Source: Acidimicrobiales bacterium (GTDB taxonomy: Bacteria > Actinomycetota > Acidimicrobiia > Acidimicrobiales > Poriferisodalaceae). From it: a DNA stretch of 64,000 nucleotides. The translations under genes were made by a program, and so were the position numbers. Positions 8,107 to 15,653 of this stretch are shown here, piece by piece (position 1 is the stretch's first letter; each line of letters starts with the position of its first letter). The notes below the pieces were generated by a model, which saw nothing but the letters and a program-made list of their open reading frames with translations, did no database searches and had not been told where the DNA came from. The stretch spans positions 262,001-326,000 of the forward strand of contig JAWKIQ010000005.1 in NCBI GenBank assembly GCA_041394185.1, written 5' to 3'.

Positions 8107-8871
8107 TCAGCCGATCTGCTTGAACGAAATCAGGCCGCCGCCGTCGATGACGATCGACTGGCCCGTGATCCAGCTGCCGGCCTCAGAAGCCAGGAACACG
8201 GCCATGGCGGCCATGTCGAACGGCTCTCCCAGCCTCTTCATCGGGTACGCCTGGGCGACCTGGTGGCCCTTTTCGCCCTCCCACAGCATGCGGGCGAAGT
8301 CGGTCTTGACCAGCCCGGGGCAGATCGCGTTGACGTTGGCCTGGGGTCCCATCTCGGCGGCGAGTTGCTTGGTGAGATGGATCAGCGCGGCCTTGGTGAT
8401 GTCGTAGGCACCGATGGCCGGATTGGTCGAGAATCCACCGACCGAAGAGATGTTGACCACCGAGCAGCCGCCATCGCTGTCTTTCATGTACGCGTCCCAA
8501 ACCGCCTTGCTCCACATCAGTGGAGCGCTGACGTTGACGTGCCAGGTCTTGTTCCAGCGCGGCATGTCGATGTCGATGGTCGGGCCGGCGTAGGGGTTGG
8601 CGCCTGCGTTGTTGACCATGATGTCGATGCGGCCGTAGTCGTTCATCAACGTCGAGACGACGTCGGCGATGAAGTCTTCATCTCCGGCGTTGCCGGCCTT
8701 CCAGACACACCCGTGTCCGATCTCTTCGGCCGCAGCCTCGCAGCCCTCGGGTTTGCGCGAAACGATCATCACCTGAGCGCCCGAAGCGGCGTACTCGGCC
8801 GCAATGGCCTTTCCGATGCCCTTGGATCCGCCAGTGACTATCGCGACCTTGCCATCGAGTCGAAGTTCCAT
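8107..8871 (-). CDS. Short-chain dehydrogenase/reductase
   Basis: Classical SDR of 254 aa using NAD(P). The cofactor motif is TGGSKGIG (13-20), the structural NNAG is at 87-90, the catalytic serine is S142 or S143 in NISSVGG, and Tyr/Lys are Y156 and K160 in YDITK. The C-terminal SWITGQSIVIDGGGLIS is typical of the FabG-like branch. Residues after the Rossmann strand (SRKPEG) suggest an NADP preference, but weakly. The stop is only 3 bp from the apparent CTG start of menA, so they are probably one transcript. The substrate is unknown; many actinobacterial relatives act on acyl-CoA or steroid intermediates. Confidence 0.92.
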   Translation of the reverse strand: MELRLDGKVAIVTGGSKGIGKAIAAEYAASGAQVMIVSRKPEGCEAAAEEIGHGCVWKAGNAGDEDFIADVVSTLMNDYGRIDIMVNNAGANPYAGPTIDIDMPRWNKTWHVNVSAPLMWSKAVWDAYMKDSDGGCSVVNISSVGGFSTNPAIGAYDITKAALIHLTKQLAAEMGPQANVNAICPGLVKTDFARMLWEGEKGHQVAQAYPMKRLGEPFDMAAMAVFLASEAGSWITGQSIVIDGGGLISFKQIG

Positions 8872-9014
8872 GGCCGAGACTGTATCCGGCCCGTCGCTCC
8901 GGTCAGCTAACCGGTGCGCCTCACCTGCCGACTACAACACTGGAACCTGCGATATACAACCCTTTCGCCACCCGACACCCGCTTGAGCCCACCGGTCTCT
9001 AACTTGGAGTCTCG

Positions 9015-9665
9015 ATGCATCACCTCAACCGAACATCCCGACAGGCCCTCGCCATGGTCGTGGCCCTGCTGGCACTGGCCGGCGCCTGCTCGGGCGGCGA
9101 TAACGAACTGAGTTCGCCGACCACCGTCATCGTCGTCGACGACCCGGGCGACCAGACCCAATCCGACGAAGGTTCGGTCGAACTGCCCACCGTCGACGAC
9201 TCGGATTCGGCAACGAGCCAGGCGAGCACTACCTCAGAAGGTGCCGCGACCTCCGAGCAGCTGGGCTCAGACGACACATCCACCGACGACACGACCGCCG
9301 GCAGCGACGCCAGCTTCACGTCCAGCCCACCGCCCACGGGCGAGAAGAAGGGCTGCCCAGAGGGCATGGTGCTGGTCGGCAGCAACGGCGAGGAGCCGAT
9401 CTGTGAGCAGCCTGGCAGCGGGTGCCCAGACCCCTACAACCGCCTGATCGGTGGCGTCGACGGCGCAGCACTGTGTCAAGACGACCAGGGCAACGTGGTG
9501 CGGGTTTACCCGGACGGCACGGTCACGCCAGACACATCGGTGCCCTTCAACGGTCCTGTATGCCGTCGCACCGACGCCGACGGCAACATCGTCGAGCTGA
9601 GCCTGGGCGACGACCAGGCAACATGTGAAGCCCGCGGTGGCGAGTACCTGCCGAACGGCCTCTGA
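9015..9665 (+). CDS. Secreted lipoprotein, Ser/Thr/Asp-rich linker and Cys-rich C-terminus
   Basis: I do not recognise the family. The N-terminus is a lipoprotein signal peptide, with hydrophobic residues about 11-24 and the lipobox-like LAGAC at residues 21-25, so the product is probably anchored outside the membrane. Residues 30-110 are a low-complexity Ser/Thr/Asp/Glu linker. The C-terminal half has six or more cysteines in short segments (GCPEG, EPICEQ, GSGCPDP, ALCQDD, PVCRR, ATCEARGG), suggesting disulphide-bonded knots. The gene stands alone, divergent from the SDR-menA pair and convergent with the nitroreductase. No function is proposed. Confidence 0.75.
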   Translation: MHHLNRTSRQALAMVVALLALAGACSGGDNELSSPTTVIVVDDPGDQTQSDEGSVELPTVDDSDSATSQASTTSEGAATSEQLGSDDTSTDDTTAGSDASFTSSPPPTGEKKGCPEGMVLVGSNGEEPICEQPGSGCPDPYNRLIGGVDGAALCQDDQGNVVRVYPDGTVTPDTSVPFNGPVCRRTDADGNIVELSLGDDQATCEARGGEYLPNGL

Positions 9666-9687
9666 CGCCAGCCTTCCGCACGGAGTT

Positions 9688-10275
9688 CTACCAGCGGCCT
9701 CGATGAACGATTTCGTCCAGCGGCCGTTTGGCGCGCCGGCTGGAGCGCCCGGATTCGTCTTGTGACGGCGCCGGGTGGCCGATGGCGATGGTGCCCACGG
9801 CCTGGCGCCCTGCGGGCACGCCAAATGCCTCGGCGATTGCGGTGGCATGGTCGAACAGGCCGAAGAACAACACCCCCAGGCCCGCATCCAGGGCGGCTAG
9901 CTGCAGCGCCAGCGCCGCCATCGACGCGTCGACCAGCCAATAGGGCGTGCTCCATGCATCGGCGCCGGCCCCAAGGCCAGTGCGGGCCTTGTCGGGCTCG
10001 GAGTAGCGGCTGACATAAGCGTCCGCGTTCGCGTATACGACCACCAGTACCGGGGCTTGAAACAGGCCCTGCCACCGAAACCGTTCACGGCCCTCCGGCG
10101 AGAACGTCGTAGACCAATACAGTTCGACGGCCTCTGGGGTGTCCAGTACCAGGAAGTCGAAACCCTGCGAGTTACCGGCAGAGGGCACCCGCCTGGCGGT
10201 GTCCAGCAGCTGGTCGAGCAGCGGCCGTGCGATCGGGTCGGGCAGGTAGGCCCGGGTCATGCGCCTGCGCCGCAT
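9688..10275 (-). CDS. Nitroreductase-family FMN oxidoreductase
   Basis: Nitroreductase-fold, FMN-dependent oxidoreductase of about 195 aa. The N-terminus MRRRRMTRAYLPDPI contains the RRxxRxY phosphate-binding segment, followed by RRVPSAGNSQGFDF. The core includes WLVDASMAALALQLAALDAGLGVLFFG and VGTIAIGHP. ATG 10275 is chosen because family homology begins there; the frame is open further upstream into the preceding gene (stop at 10302). The C-terminus RRAKRPLDEIVHRGRW is typical of actinobacterial members. The natural substrate is unknown. Confidence 0.87.
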   Translation of the reverse strand: MRRRRMTRAYLPDPIARPLLDQLLDTARRVPSAGNSQGFDFLVLDTPEAVELYWSTTFSPEGRERFRWQGLFQAPVLVVVYANADAYVSRYSEPDKARTGLGAGADAWSTPYWLVDASMAALALQLAALDAGLGVLFFGLFDHATAIAEAFGVPAGRQAVGTIAIGHPAPSQDESGRSSRRAKRPLDEIVHRGRW

Positions 10276-10301
10276 CAGGGCGGCGAAGTGCGACTCGGGG
10301 T

Positions 10302-10964
10302 TCAGAGCTGCTTCTCGAGGAGTTCGGACATCGCCCACCCGAACATGATGACGCAATCGCCGTTGGAGCAGTCGACACCGTCGAACAGCTCGAGCAGCTC
10401 GCCCTCGAGGTCGTCCTTGGTCGACTCGTGGTCGATGACCGAGTTGGGGATACCGGCGCCGGTGACTCGGAACTCGCGCTTGGCGTACTCGCCCGAGGGG
10501 GCAAGGCGCTTGTGCAGGCGCTGGCCCCAGGCTCGATCTTCGCCCGAGGCCTTGTAGCCGACGCGCGGGACGACGTCCTCGAACAGCGAGAAGGCCTCGA
10601 CCCCGCCGACCTCGCCCAGGCAGCCGCCGTAGAGCACATCCTCGTCTGGAAACGCCAGCACGGCCCGGCGAAGCTGCTCGCCAACCAGCGCCCGCATCAC
10701 GGTGCCACGCTTTGAGTTTCGGCGCACCACGGCAGTACCGATGAGTATCGCCGGGGTGCCACCGACCCGCTCGAGGGTGAACATCGAGAAGCCGTTGAGC
10801 TTGCCCGACTCACGCACCCGGCTGACCAGAACCCAGCGCCCGATCTCGGCGCGAACCCAGTCTTCGTCGTGAACAGCCGCTGCCTCGGATACCAGCTCGG
10901 CGATTTCGGCGATCTCGTCGTCGGACAGAGCTGTGCAGTCCTTAGTGTCGACCTCGTTGGCCAT
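10302..10964 (-). CDS. Unrecognised cytoplasmic protein, possible GNAT-like fold
   Basis: A 220-aa soluble protein that I cannot place. An acidic helical N-terminus (DDEIAEIAELVSEAAAVHDED) leads to an alternating strand/helix region (KLNGFSMFTLERV, AILIGTAVVRR) reminiscent of N-acetyltransferase topology, although no clear Q/RxxGxG/A loop is seen. The C-terminus contains CSNGDC. It is 26 bp upstream of the nitroreductase frame and may share its transcript. Coding status is supported by strong codon bias, a clean start at MANEVD and no better frame on either strand. Confidence 0.65.
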   Translation of the reverse strand: MANEVDTKDCTALSDDEIAEIAELVSEAAAVHDEDWVRAEIGRWVLVSRVRESGKLNGFSMFTLERVGGTPAILIGTAVVRRNSKRGTVMRALVGEQLRRAVLAFPDEDVLYGGCLGEVGGVEAFSLFEDVVPRVGYKASGEDRAWGQRLHKRLAPSGEYAKREFRVTGAGIPNSVIDHESTKDDLEGELLELFDGVDCSNGDCVIMFGWAMSELLEKQL

Positions 10965-11008
10965 GTGGAACCAGTCCCCCAGGGAATGCGATGTTCAGAT
11001 GCCAGCCC

Positions 11009-11031
11009 GGCCACGCCATAGCGACGCGGCC
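11009..11031 (-). terminator. Hairpin after bpa
   Basis: Inverted repeat GGCCACG/CGCGGCC (one wobble pair) with a 9-nt loop, lying between the bpa stop (11062) and the next minus-strand gene. No T tract. A terminator or attenuator role is inferred only from position. Confidence 0.3.
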
Positions 11032-11061
11032 ACAAGGCCGATCATTCTAGCGCTGCCAGCC

Positions 11062-11556
11062 CTAGAGGTAGACGCCGGGGCCTTCTGGTCTTGCGCCCGG
11101 CTGTTGTGGCCCCCGAACACCCTGGGGCAGGGCCGGCTGGCGCATCTGGTCGAGCTGCTGGCGCGCAGCCATCTGCTGGGCGAACAGCGCCGCCTGGATG
11201 CCGTGGAACAGGCCTTCGAGCCAGCCGACCAGCTGTGCCTGGGCGATTCGCAGCTCGGCCTCGGTCGGGATGTCTCCCTGCTCGAACGGATCGGTCAGGC
11301 GGTCGAGCTCTTCTCGCAGGTCGGGCGACAGAGCAGCCGAGAGCTCTCGGATAGAGGTGTCGTACACCTGCGCCAGCCGCTCGCGCCCGGCCTCGTCAAG
11401 CGGCGCCTGTCTGACCTCTTCGAGAAGCTGCTTGATCATCGCCCCGATCCGCATGACCTTCGCTGGCTCGGATATCGACTCGAGCTGTTCCTCGACATCG
11501 TCTTGCGGCTGGTCGTGGTCGGTAGGAACGACCTCGGGTATCTCGGCGTCGGTCAT
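11062..11556 (-). CDS. bpa: Bacterial proteasome activator
   Basis: Bpa/PafE-type ATP-independent activator of the 20S proteasome, which forms rings that open the gate of the core particle for unfolded substrates. The diagnostic block PAKVMRIGAMIKQLLEEVRQAPLD is at residues 31-54 (written here as two parts, PAKVMRIGAM and IKQLLEEVRQAPLD), followed by AQLVGWLEGLFHGIQ and ALFAQQMAARQQL. The C-terminus ends GPGVYL, a hydrophobic-Tyr-X docking motif comparable to the GQYL tail of characterised Bpa. The N-terminus is acidic and probably disordered. It implies that the genome encodes 20S proteasome subunits, which are not in this window. The neighbours show no proteolysis genes. Confidence 0.92.
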   Translation of the reverse strand: MTDAEIPEVVPTDHDQPQDDVEEQLESISEPAKVMRIGAMIKQLLEEVRQAPLDEAGRERLAQVYDTSIRELSAALSPDLREELDRLTDPFEQGDIPTEAELRIAQAQLVGWLEGLFHGIQAALFAQQMAARQQLDQMRQPALPQGVRGPQQPGARPEGPGVYL

Positions 11557-11631
11557 GTTCGCAATGTAGCGACTCGGGCGCCGGCTATGCGCTGAGTCAG
11601 ACCGCGGCCCGGCCGTTCAGGCTGTCGACGT

Positions 11632-12747
11632 TCACCCTCCGTCGGCGACTGTGGCCACCAATGGAACCAGCATCTCGGCGCTGGTGAGGCCTCCGTGGCG
11701 GCCGATCAACTCGATGTTTCCGCTGTCGGCCGGGTCGTCGAAAGCGACCGGTTCGCACGCCACCAAGGCCACGTCCCCGAACCTCCGCCGAGCGTGCGAG
11801 GCGACTCGTGGCCCGAACCAGTTCTCGTCGATCACCTGCTCGACCGGGGCAACCCACGCCAACTCTGAGTAGAGGTCGTTGCACATGTCGGCCAAGTCGG
11901 CGGCCCGTCCAGGACGAGCGTGAAGCCACCTGAAGCGTGCCTCGCCCGATTGAAAGCTCGTGGCCGCCAGAACTTCGGGGGCGAGAGCGACGTTGTTGTC
12001 GCCCACATACATCTGGCCGTGGTCGGCGGTGACCACGACGGCGGTGCCCGGTGCGGCAGCGTCGATGACGGAGGCCACGAGGTGATCGGCGAAGGCCATC
12101 TCGTCCAGATACGCACGGCCAAGACCCTCGAAGTGAGCAACCTTGTCGATGCCGTCGTAGTACGCGTAGACAAACGGTGCCCCAGCGGCCGTCAACTCGG
12201 CCACACGCGACACGATCGAGGACGGCACCGCCCAAGGACACCACCGAGCACCACGCAGGTGGGCGTCGGTGAAGCCGGTCCACTCGAACTCGGCTTTGGT
12301 CACCACCGGAACCGACATGCCCATGAACGGACGCACCGGCTGGAACTCTTCTGCAGGAACCCTGCGGCGGGCATCTCCGCCTTCGTCGTGGCGCCACCTC
12401 AAAGCGTTCAGGACGGTGCCCGAGTCTGCGATCCGATACCCGATCACCCCGTGCTCGCCGGGGGCCGTGCCCGTGGTGATCGATGTCAAAGCCGCGGCCG
12501 TGGTGCTGGGGCACACGGTCGTGATGGGTCCGCCCACCATCGCCGAAACGGTCGGCATGACATCGGCGTGTGAGCGCAGCTGCTGCCACCCCAGCCCGTC
12601 CAGAACCAGCAGCACACATCGCTTGGCGTCCCATGCCGGCTGGGGCAGCCACTGGGGCCGGACGGGAGGGCGCCCCAACAATGTGGGAACTATCTCCGAA
12701 ACGCACGCGGCGCCATAGTCGGGAAGTGTCGGGGCTTGGGCTGGCAT
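11632..12747 (-). CDS. Alkaline-phosphatase-superfamily phosphodiesterase/pyrophosphatase-like protein
   Basis: Type I phosphodiesterase/nucleotide pyrophosphatase-like member of the alkaline phosphatase superfamily, about 371 aa. Metal ligands and nucleophile are visible: VLLVLDGLGW (Asp), TTVCPSTTAAALTSI (Thr/Ser nucleophile region), YYDGIDKVAHFEG (Asp/His), VVTADHGQM (Asp-His) and GRHGGLT (His). No signal peptide is evident, so a cytoplasmic location is likely. ATG 12747 is preferred because a start at 12795 would overlap the divergent Rrf2 gene. This gene is 75 bp upstream of bpa on the same strand, but a functional link is not established. The substrate is unknown. Confidence 0.85.
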   Translation of the reverse strand: MPAQAPTLPDYGAACVSEIVPTLLGRPPVRPQWLPQPAWDAKRCVLLVLDGLGWQQLRSHADVMPTVSAMVGGPITTVCPSTTAAALTSITTGTAPGEHGVIGYRIADSGTVLNALRWRHDEGGDARRRVPAEEFQPVRPFMGMSVPVVTKAEFEWTGFTDAHLRGARWCPWAVPSSIVSRVAELTAAGAPFVYAYYDGIDKVAHFEGLGRAYLDEMAFADHLVASVIDAAAPGTAVVVTADHGQMYVGDNNVALAPEVLAATSFQSGEARFRWLHARPGRAADLADMCNDLYSELAWVAPVEQVIDENWFGPRVASHARRRFGDVALVACEPVAFDDPADSGNIELIGRHGGLTSAEMLVPLVATVADGG

Positions 12748-12779
12748 CGACCAAGTGAACCACGGGTGACGCCAATGGG

Positions 12780-12785
12780 TACGAT
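12780..12785 (+). promoter_or_regulatory. Candidate -10 box for the Rrf2 gene, leaderless arrangement
   Basis: TACGAT ends 8 nt before the ATG at 12794, so a transcript from it would begin at or next to the start codon. No Shine-Dalgarno sequence is present. No convincing -35 box was found. Leaderless mRNAs are common in actinobacteria. Confidence 0.35.
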
Positions 12786-12793
12786 AAAGCCCC

Positions 12794-13228
12794 ATGTCGG
12801 TGTCGACCCGCGGCGACTATGCCTGTCGTGCCTTGCTTTCACTCGCTCTCCACGAGACCGGGTGCCCGACGTCGGTGCGCGACATCGCGGAGCGAACCGA
12901 CCTCCCCCAGCCATACCTCGAGCAGATCCTGCTGTCGCTGAAGGGGGCGGGGCTGGTCCGCTCGAAGCGCGGAGTCGGCGGCGGATACCTGCTGGCCCGC
13001 GACCCGGCCGACATAACCATCGGCGCCATCGTCAGCGCTGTCGACGGCCCCATCGGCCTGGGCGATTTCGGATTGCCCCACCAGGACGGCGCTTGCAACC
13101 ACGAGGGTCAGTGTGTGTTGCTGGCGGTGTGGTCCGAGACCGGCAAGGCCATGAGAAGCATGCTCGACTCTTACACGCTGGCCGACGTGGCCGAGATGGC
13201 TCGAGGCCAAAGGGCGTGGCCTGCCTGA
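12794..13228 (+). CDS. Rrf2-family transcriptional regulator
   Basis: Winged-helix Rrf2 regulator of 144 aa. The DNA-binding domain spans residues 1-80 (STRGDYACRALLSLAL, SVRDIAERTDLPQPYLEQIL, KRGVGGGYLLAR). The effector loop has CNHEGQC, the CX5C spacing of Fe-S Rrf2 proteins such as IscR or NsrR. The third cysteine expected six residues later is missing (a tryptophan lies there), so a standard three-Cys cluster is doubtful. It is divergent from the phosphatase gene with 46 bp between starts and may control it and itself. No isc or suf genes are nearby. The specific regulon is unknown. Confidence 0.9.
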   Translation: MSVSTRGDYACRALLSLALHETGCPTSVRDIAERTDLPQPYLEQILLSLKGAGLVRSKRGVGGGYLLARDPADITIGAIVSAVDGPIGLGDFGLPHQDGACNHEGQCVLLAVWSETGKAMRSMLDSYTLADVAEMARGQRAWPA

Positions 13229-13234
13229 GGGCCC

Positions 13235-14170
13235 TCAGCCCTGATCGGTGCTGCGCAGCCTCAACCGGGCCAGCACGGCCACCATGTCGGCAGGCAGGGG
13301 TGAATCGAACCTCACCACATCGCCCGACGACGGGTGCTCGAACGCCAGCGACGCCGCGTGCAGCATCACGCGCCCGGCCCCGAACGAGTCGGGCCGCCCA
13401 TAGGTGACATCGCCCATCACCGGGGCGCCGATGGCTGCCAGGTGCACGCGTATCTGGTGGGTTCGGCCCGTTTCGAGGTGGCACTCGACATGCGATGCCT
13501 CGATCGGGTCGTCGAAGTGGGCCAACTCTTGATAGTGGGTCCGTGCGGGCTTGCCGTCGTAGCTGATGGCCATCTTGGTGCGAGATCTGCGACTGCGACC
13601 GATGGGCGCATCGACCACACCCCGCGACGGAGTCGGACGCCCCGAACAGATCGCTTCGTAGCGCCGAGTCACCGACCGGTCGCTCAGCTGGGCCACCAGA
13701 TCGTCGTAGGCATCTTCGTTGCGGGCCACCACCAGCAGGCCCGAGGTATCGCGATCAAGCCTGTGAACGATGCCAGGCCGGTTGGGGTCTCCGACATCGG
13801 CCAGGTCTGGGTAGCGCGCCAACATGGCGTTTACCAGGGTGTCGTCGTGGTGGCCGGCCCCGGGGTGCACGACCAGGCCGGGCGCCTTGTCGATGACGAC
13901 CACGTCGTCGTCCTCGTGCACCACGACCAGATCGATTGATGCGTTGGCGGCTGGGGTCTCGTCGACCTCGGCTTCGGCGTCGTATTCGATGCACACCCTG
14001 TCGTCGGTGCTGACCCTGGCGACACGCTCGGAGGGCACCGCGCCGTTGATGGTTACCTTGCCCTGCTCGATCAGTGGCTTCACCGCAGATCTGCTGAGCC
14101 CGGTGACCAGCGCCACGACGCGGTCCAGCCGTTCGCCGTCGAGCGAGGACGGAATGGTCTCTTCGATCAT
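13235..14170 (-). CDS. rluD: RluD-family 23S rRNA pseudouridine synthase
   Basis: Large-subunit pseudouridine synthase of about 311 aa. An S4 RNA-binding domain (residues 12-75, DGERLDRVVALVTGLSRSAV and VTINGAVP) precedes the catalytic domain, with the nucleophilic aspartate in GIVHRLDRDTSGLLVVAR. GRTHQIRVHLAAIGAPVMGD is the conserved C-terminal signature. The start ATG 14170 overlaps the lspA stop by 4 bp (ATGA), the usual lspA-rluD operon. Family members target 23S U1911/1915/1917, which is assumed here. Confidence 0.94.
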   Translation of the reverse strand: MIEETIPSSLDGERLDRVVALVTGLSRSAVKPLIEQGKVTINGAVPSERVARVSTDDRVCIEYDAEAEVDETPAANASIDLVVVHEDDDVVVIDKAPGLVVHPGAGHHDDTLVNAMLARYPDLADVGDPNRPGIVHRLDRDTSGLLVVARNEDAYDDLVAQLSDRSVTRRYEAICSGRPTPSRGVVDAPIGRSRRSRTKMAISYDGKPARTHYQELAHFDDPIEASHVECHLETGRTHQIRVHLAAIGAPVMGDVTYGRPDSFGAGRVMLHAASLAFEHPSSGDVVRFDSPLPADMVAVLARLRLRSTDQG

Positions 14171-14685
14171 GCCGGCGCCTCGTCGTCTGCGTCGGCCGCT
14201 GCGGCCGCGTCGGGCAGCGTGTTGCGCTCGTTCAGCCAAGACAGCACGACCAACCAGATGCCGCCGATGACGATGCCCATGTCGGCGACGTTGAATATCG
14301 GCCACCACTGGAAGTCGATGAAATCGACCACGGCCCCGCGCAACCATCCTTCGCCACGGAACAACCGATCGAGCAGGTTGCCGATGGCTCCGCCGACGAT
14401 GGCCGAGTAGGCGACCAGCGGCCAGCCCGGGTCGATCCGTTTGCGGTACCAGATGAGTCCGCCCAGGATGCCGATGATCAGCACACCCAGGATCACGCCG
14501 GCGCCCTCGCCGGCCGAAAACGACATGCCCGTGTTGCTGGTGAGGAAGAATCGCAGGGTCCACACCACATCGACGGGTCCGTCGGCCAACGCCGCCTGGG
14601 CCCAGAACTTCGTTGCCTGGTCGGCGATGACGACCGCGCCGGCGATGCTCGCCAGTTTCAGATCGGCCGCTCGGCTCATGGACAT
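14167..14685 (-). CDS. lspA: Lipoprotein signal peptidase (signal peptidase II)
   Basis: Aspartic membrane peptidase that cleaves diacylated prolipoproteins before the lipobox cysteine. Four helices are visible. The catalytic aspartates are in GAIGNLLDRLFRG and VVDFIDFQWWPIFNVADMGI. The loop FFLTSNTGMSFS matches the conserved N(x)GxxF segment. ATG 14685 (MSMSRAADLK, about 172 aa) is preferred to TTG 14706. The C-terminus has an Ala/Asp-rich tail. It serves predicted lipoproteins such as those at 9.0 kb and 59.1 kb. It is translationally coupled to rluD. Confidence 0.95.
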   Translation of the reverse strand: MSMSRAADLKLASIAGAVVIADQATKFWAQAALADGPVDVVWTLRFFLTSNTGMSFSAGEGAGVILGVLIIGILGGLIWYRKRIDPGWPLVAYSAIVGGAIGNLLDRLFRGEGWLRGAVVDFIDFQWWPIFNVADMGIVIGGIWLVVLSWLNERNTLPDAAAAADADDEAPA

Positions 14686-14729
14686 CTGCTCACTTCTGCC
14701 GGCCAAGGCGGCCGCCGGGGACGGGCGCC

Positions 14730-15458
14730 TCAGCGCCAGTTCATGCCCCGGCTCTTCTCGTCGACGCGCATGTCTGCCTGGGGAATGGCTTCGAGCCGCT
14801 CGCGAGGGATGGGAAGGCCAGACACCACGGACAGGCCATAGGTACCGGCTTCGATTCGCTCCAGAGCGGCATCGATGTCGGAAACGGCCTGACGGGCCTG
14901 AGCCGACATCGCCAGATCGCGCTCGCGCTCGACGGCGATCGAATCGCCCTCGCCAGATTCGTCATCGAACTGAACGTCGCCCGGCTCGCGTTCGGCTGCC
15001 AACTGATCGGCCTCGGCCTGGAGTTGCTCGGCATGGCGCGTGTAGCGGGCGCGCTCGGCCAGCAGCGCCTGGCGCTGCTGCTCGAGAAACTCGTCGTCGA
15101 AGGGATAGTCGTCGGACGCTGCCACTGAACCTCGTTTGGTCTGGGCCTTCTTGGCCGGTGCTTTCTTCGAAGATGACCTGTCGGCCGGCGCCTTGGTGTT
15201 TGCAGCGGTAGGGGCGGCCTTCTTCGCGGTTGTCTTCTTTGCTGCGGTGGTCTTGCTCGCTGCGCTCTTCGTAGCCGCCGTCTTCTTGGCTGGGCTCTTC
15301 TTGGCGCTCGTCTTCTTGGCCGGGCTCTTCTTGGCTGGGCTCTTTTCGGCCGCAACCTTGTTGCTCGATGCCGACTTCTTGGAGGCCGCCGTCTTGGAGG
15401 CCGCGGACTTCCCAGTAGTGGTGGTCCGCCCCGCTGCGGCTTTCTTCGCTGACGCCAT
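14730..15458 (-). CDS. TraR/DksA-like protein with Lys/Ala-rich histone-like tail, zinc cysteines missing
   Basis: 242 aa in two parts. Residues 1-110 are a low-complexity Lys/Ala/Ser/Thr tail with repeated SPAKK and AAKKTTAKK units, similar to histone H1-like or HupB C-termini, and likely to bind DNA non-specifically. Residues 118-242 resemble the actinobacterial TraR/DksA family: a coiled coil (FLEQQRQALLAERARYTRHA), then IDAALERIEAGTYGLSVVSG and RLEAIPQADMRV. The four zinc-finger cysteines expected in this family are all replaced (GLSVVSG instead of a CxxC, and none after RLEAIP). RNA polymerase binding is therefore uncertain. A candidate sigma-70-like promoter lies at 15518-15546. Confidence 0.82.
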   Translation of the reverse strand: MASAKKAAAGRTTTTGKSAASKTAASKKSASSNKVAAEKSPAKKSPAKKTSAKKSPAKKTAATKSAASKTTAAKKTTAKKAAPTAANTKAPADRSSSKKAPAKKAQTKRGSVAASDDYPFDDEFLEQQRQALLAERARYTRHAEQLQAEADQLAAEREPGDVQFDDESGEGDSIAVERERDLAMSAQARQAVSDIDAALERIEAGTYGLSVVSGLPIPRERLEAIPQADMRVDEKSRGMNWR

Positions 15459-15517
15459 GTGGTGGCCTTTCTGTCACCCACGCCGTTCTCCCCACGGCGA
15501 GGCGCGATGGCCGCGGA

Positions 15518-15546
15518 AGTGTAGGGAATGACGGGCGCGATTCCAA
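15518..15546 (-). promoter_or_regulatory. Sigma-70-type promoter for the DksA-like gene
   Basis: On the minus strand, -35 TTGGAA (15541-15546) and -10 TACACT (15518-15523) are separated by exactly 17 nt. The predicted start is near 15511, giving a leader of about 50 nt before ATG 15458. Confidence 0.55.
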
Positions 15547-15653
15547 TACACCTCTCGACGTCATGTATACGAAGGCGTCGAACGCCGCCCGCCCTGCTGC
15601 CTGGCCCGATGCGCCGACCCGAACGGGACCGGGCACTCAGAGCCCTTCTGCCG

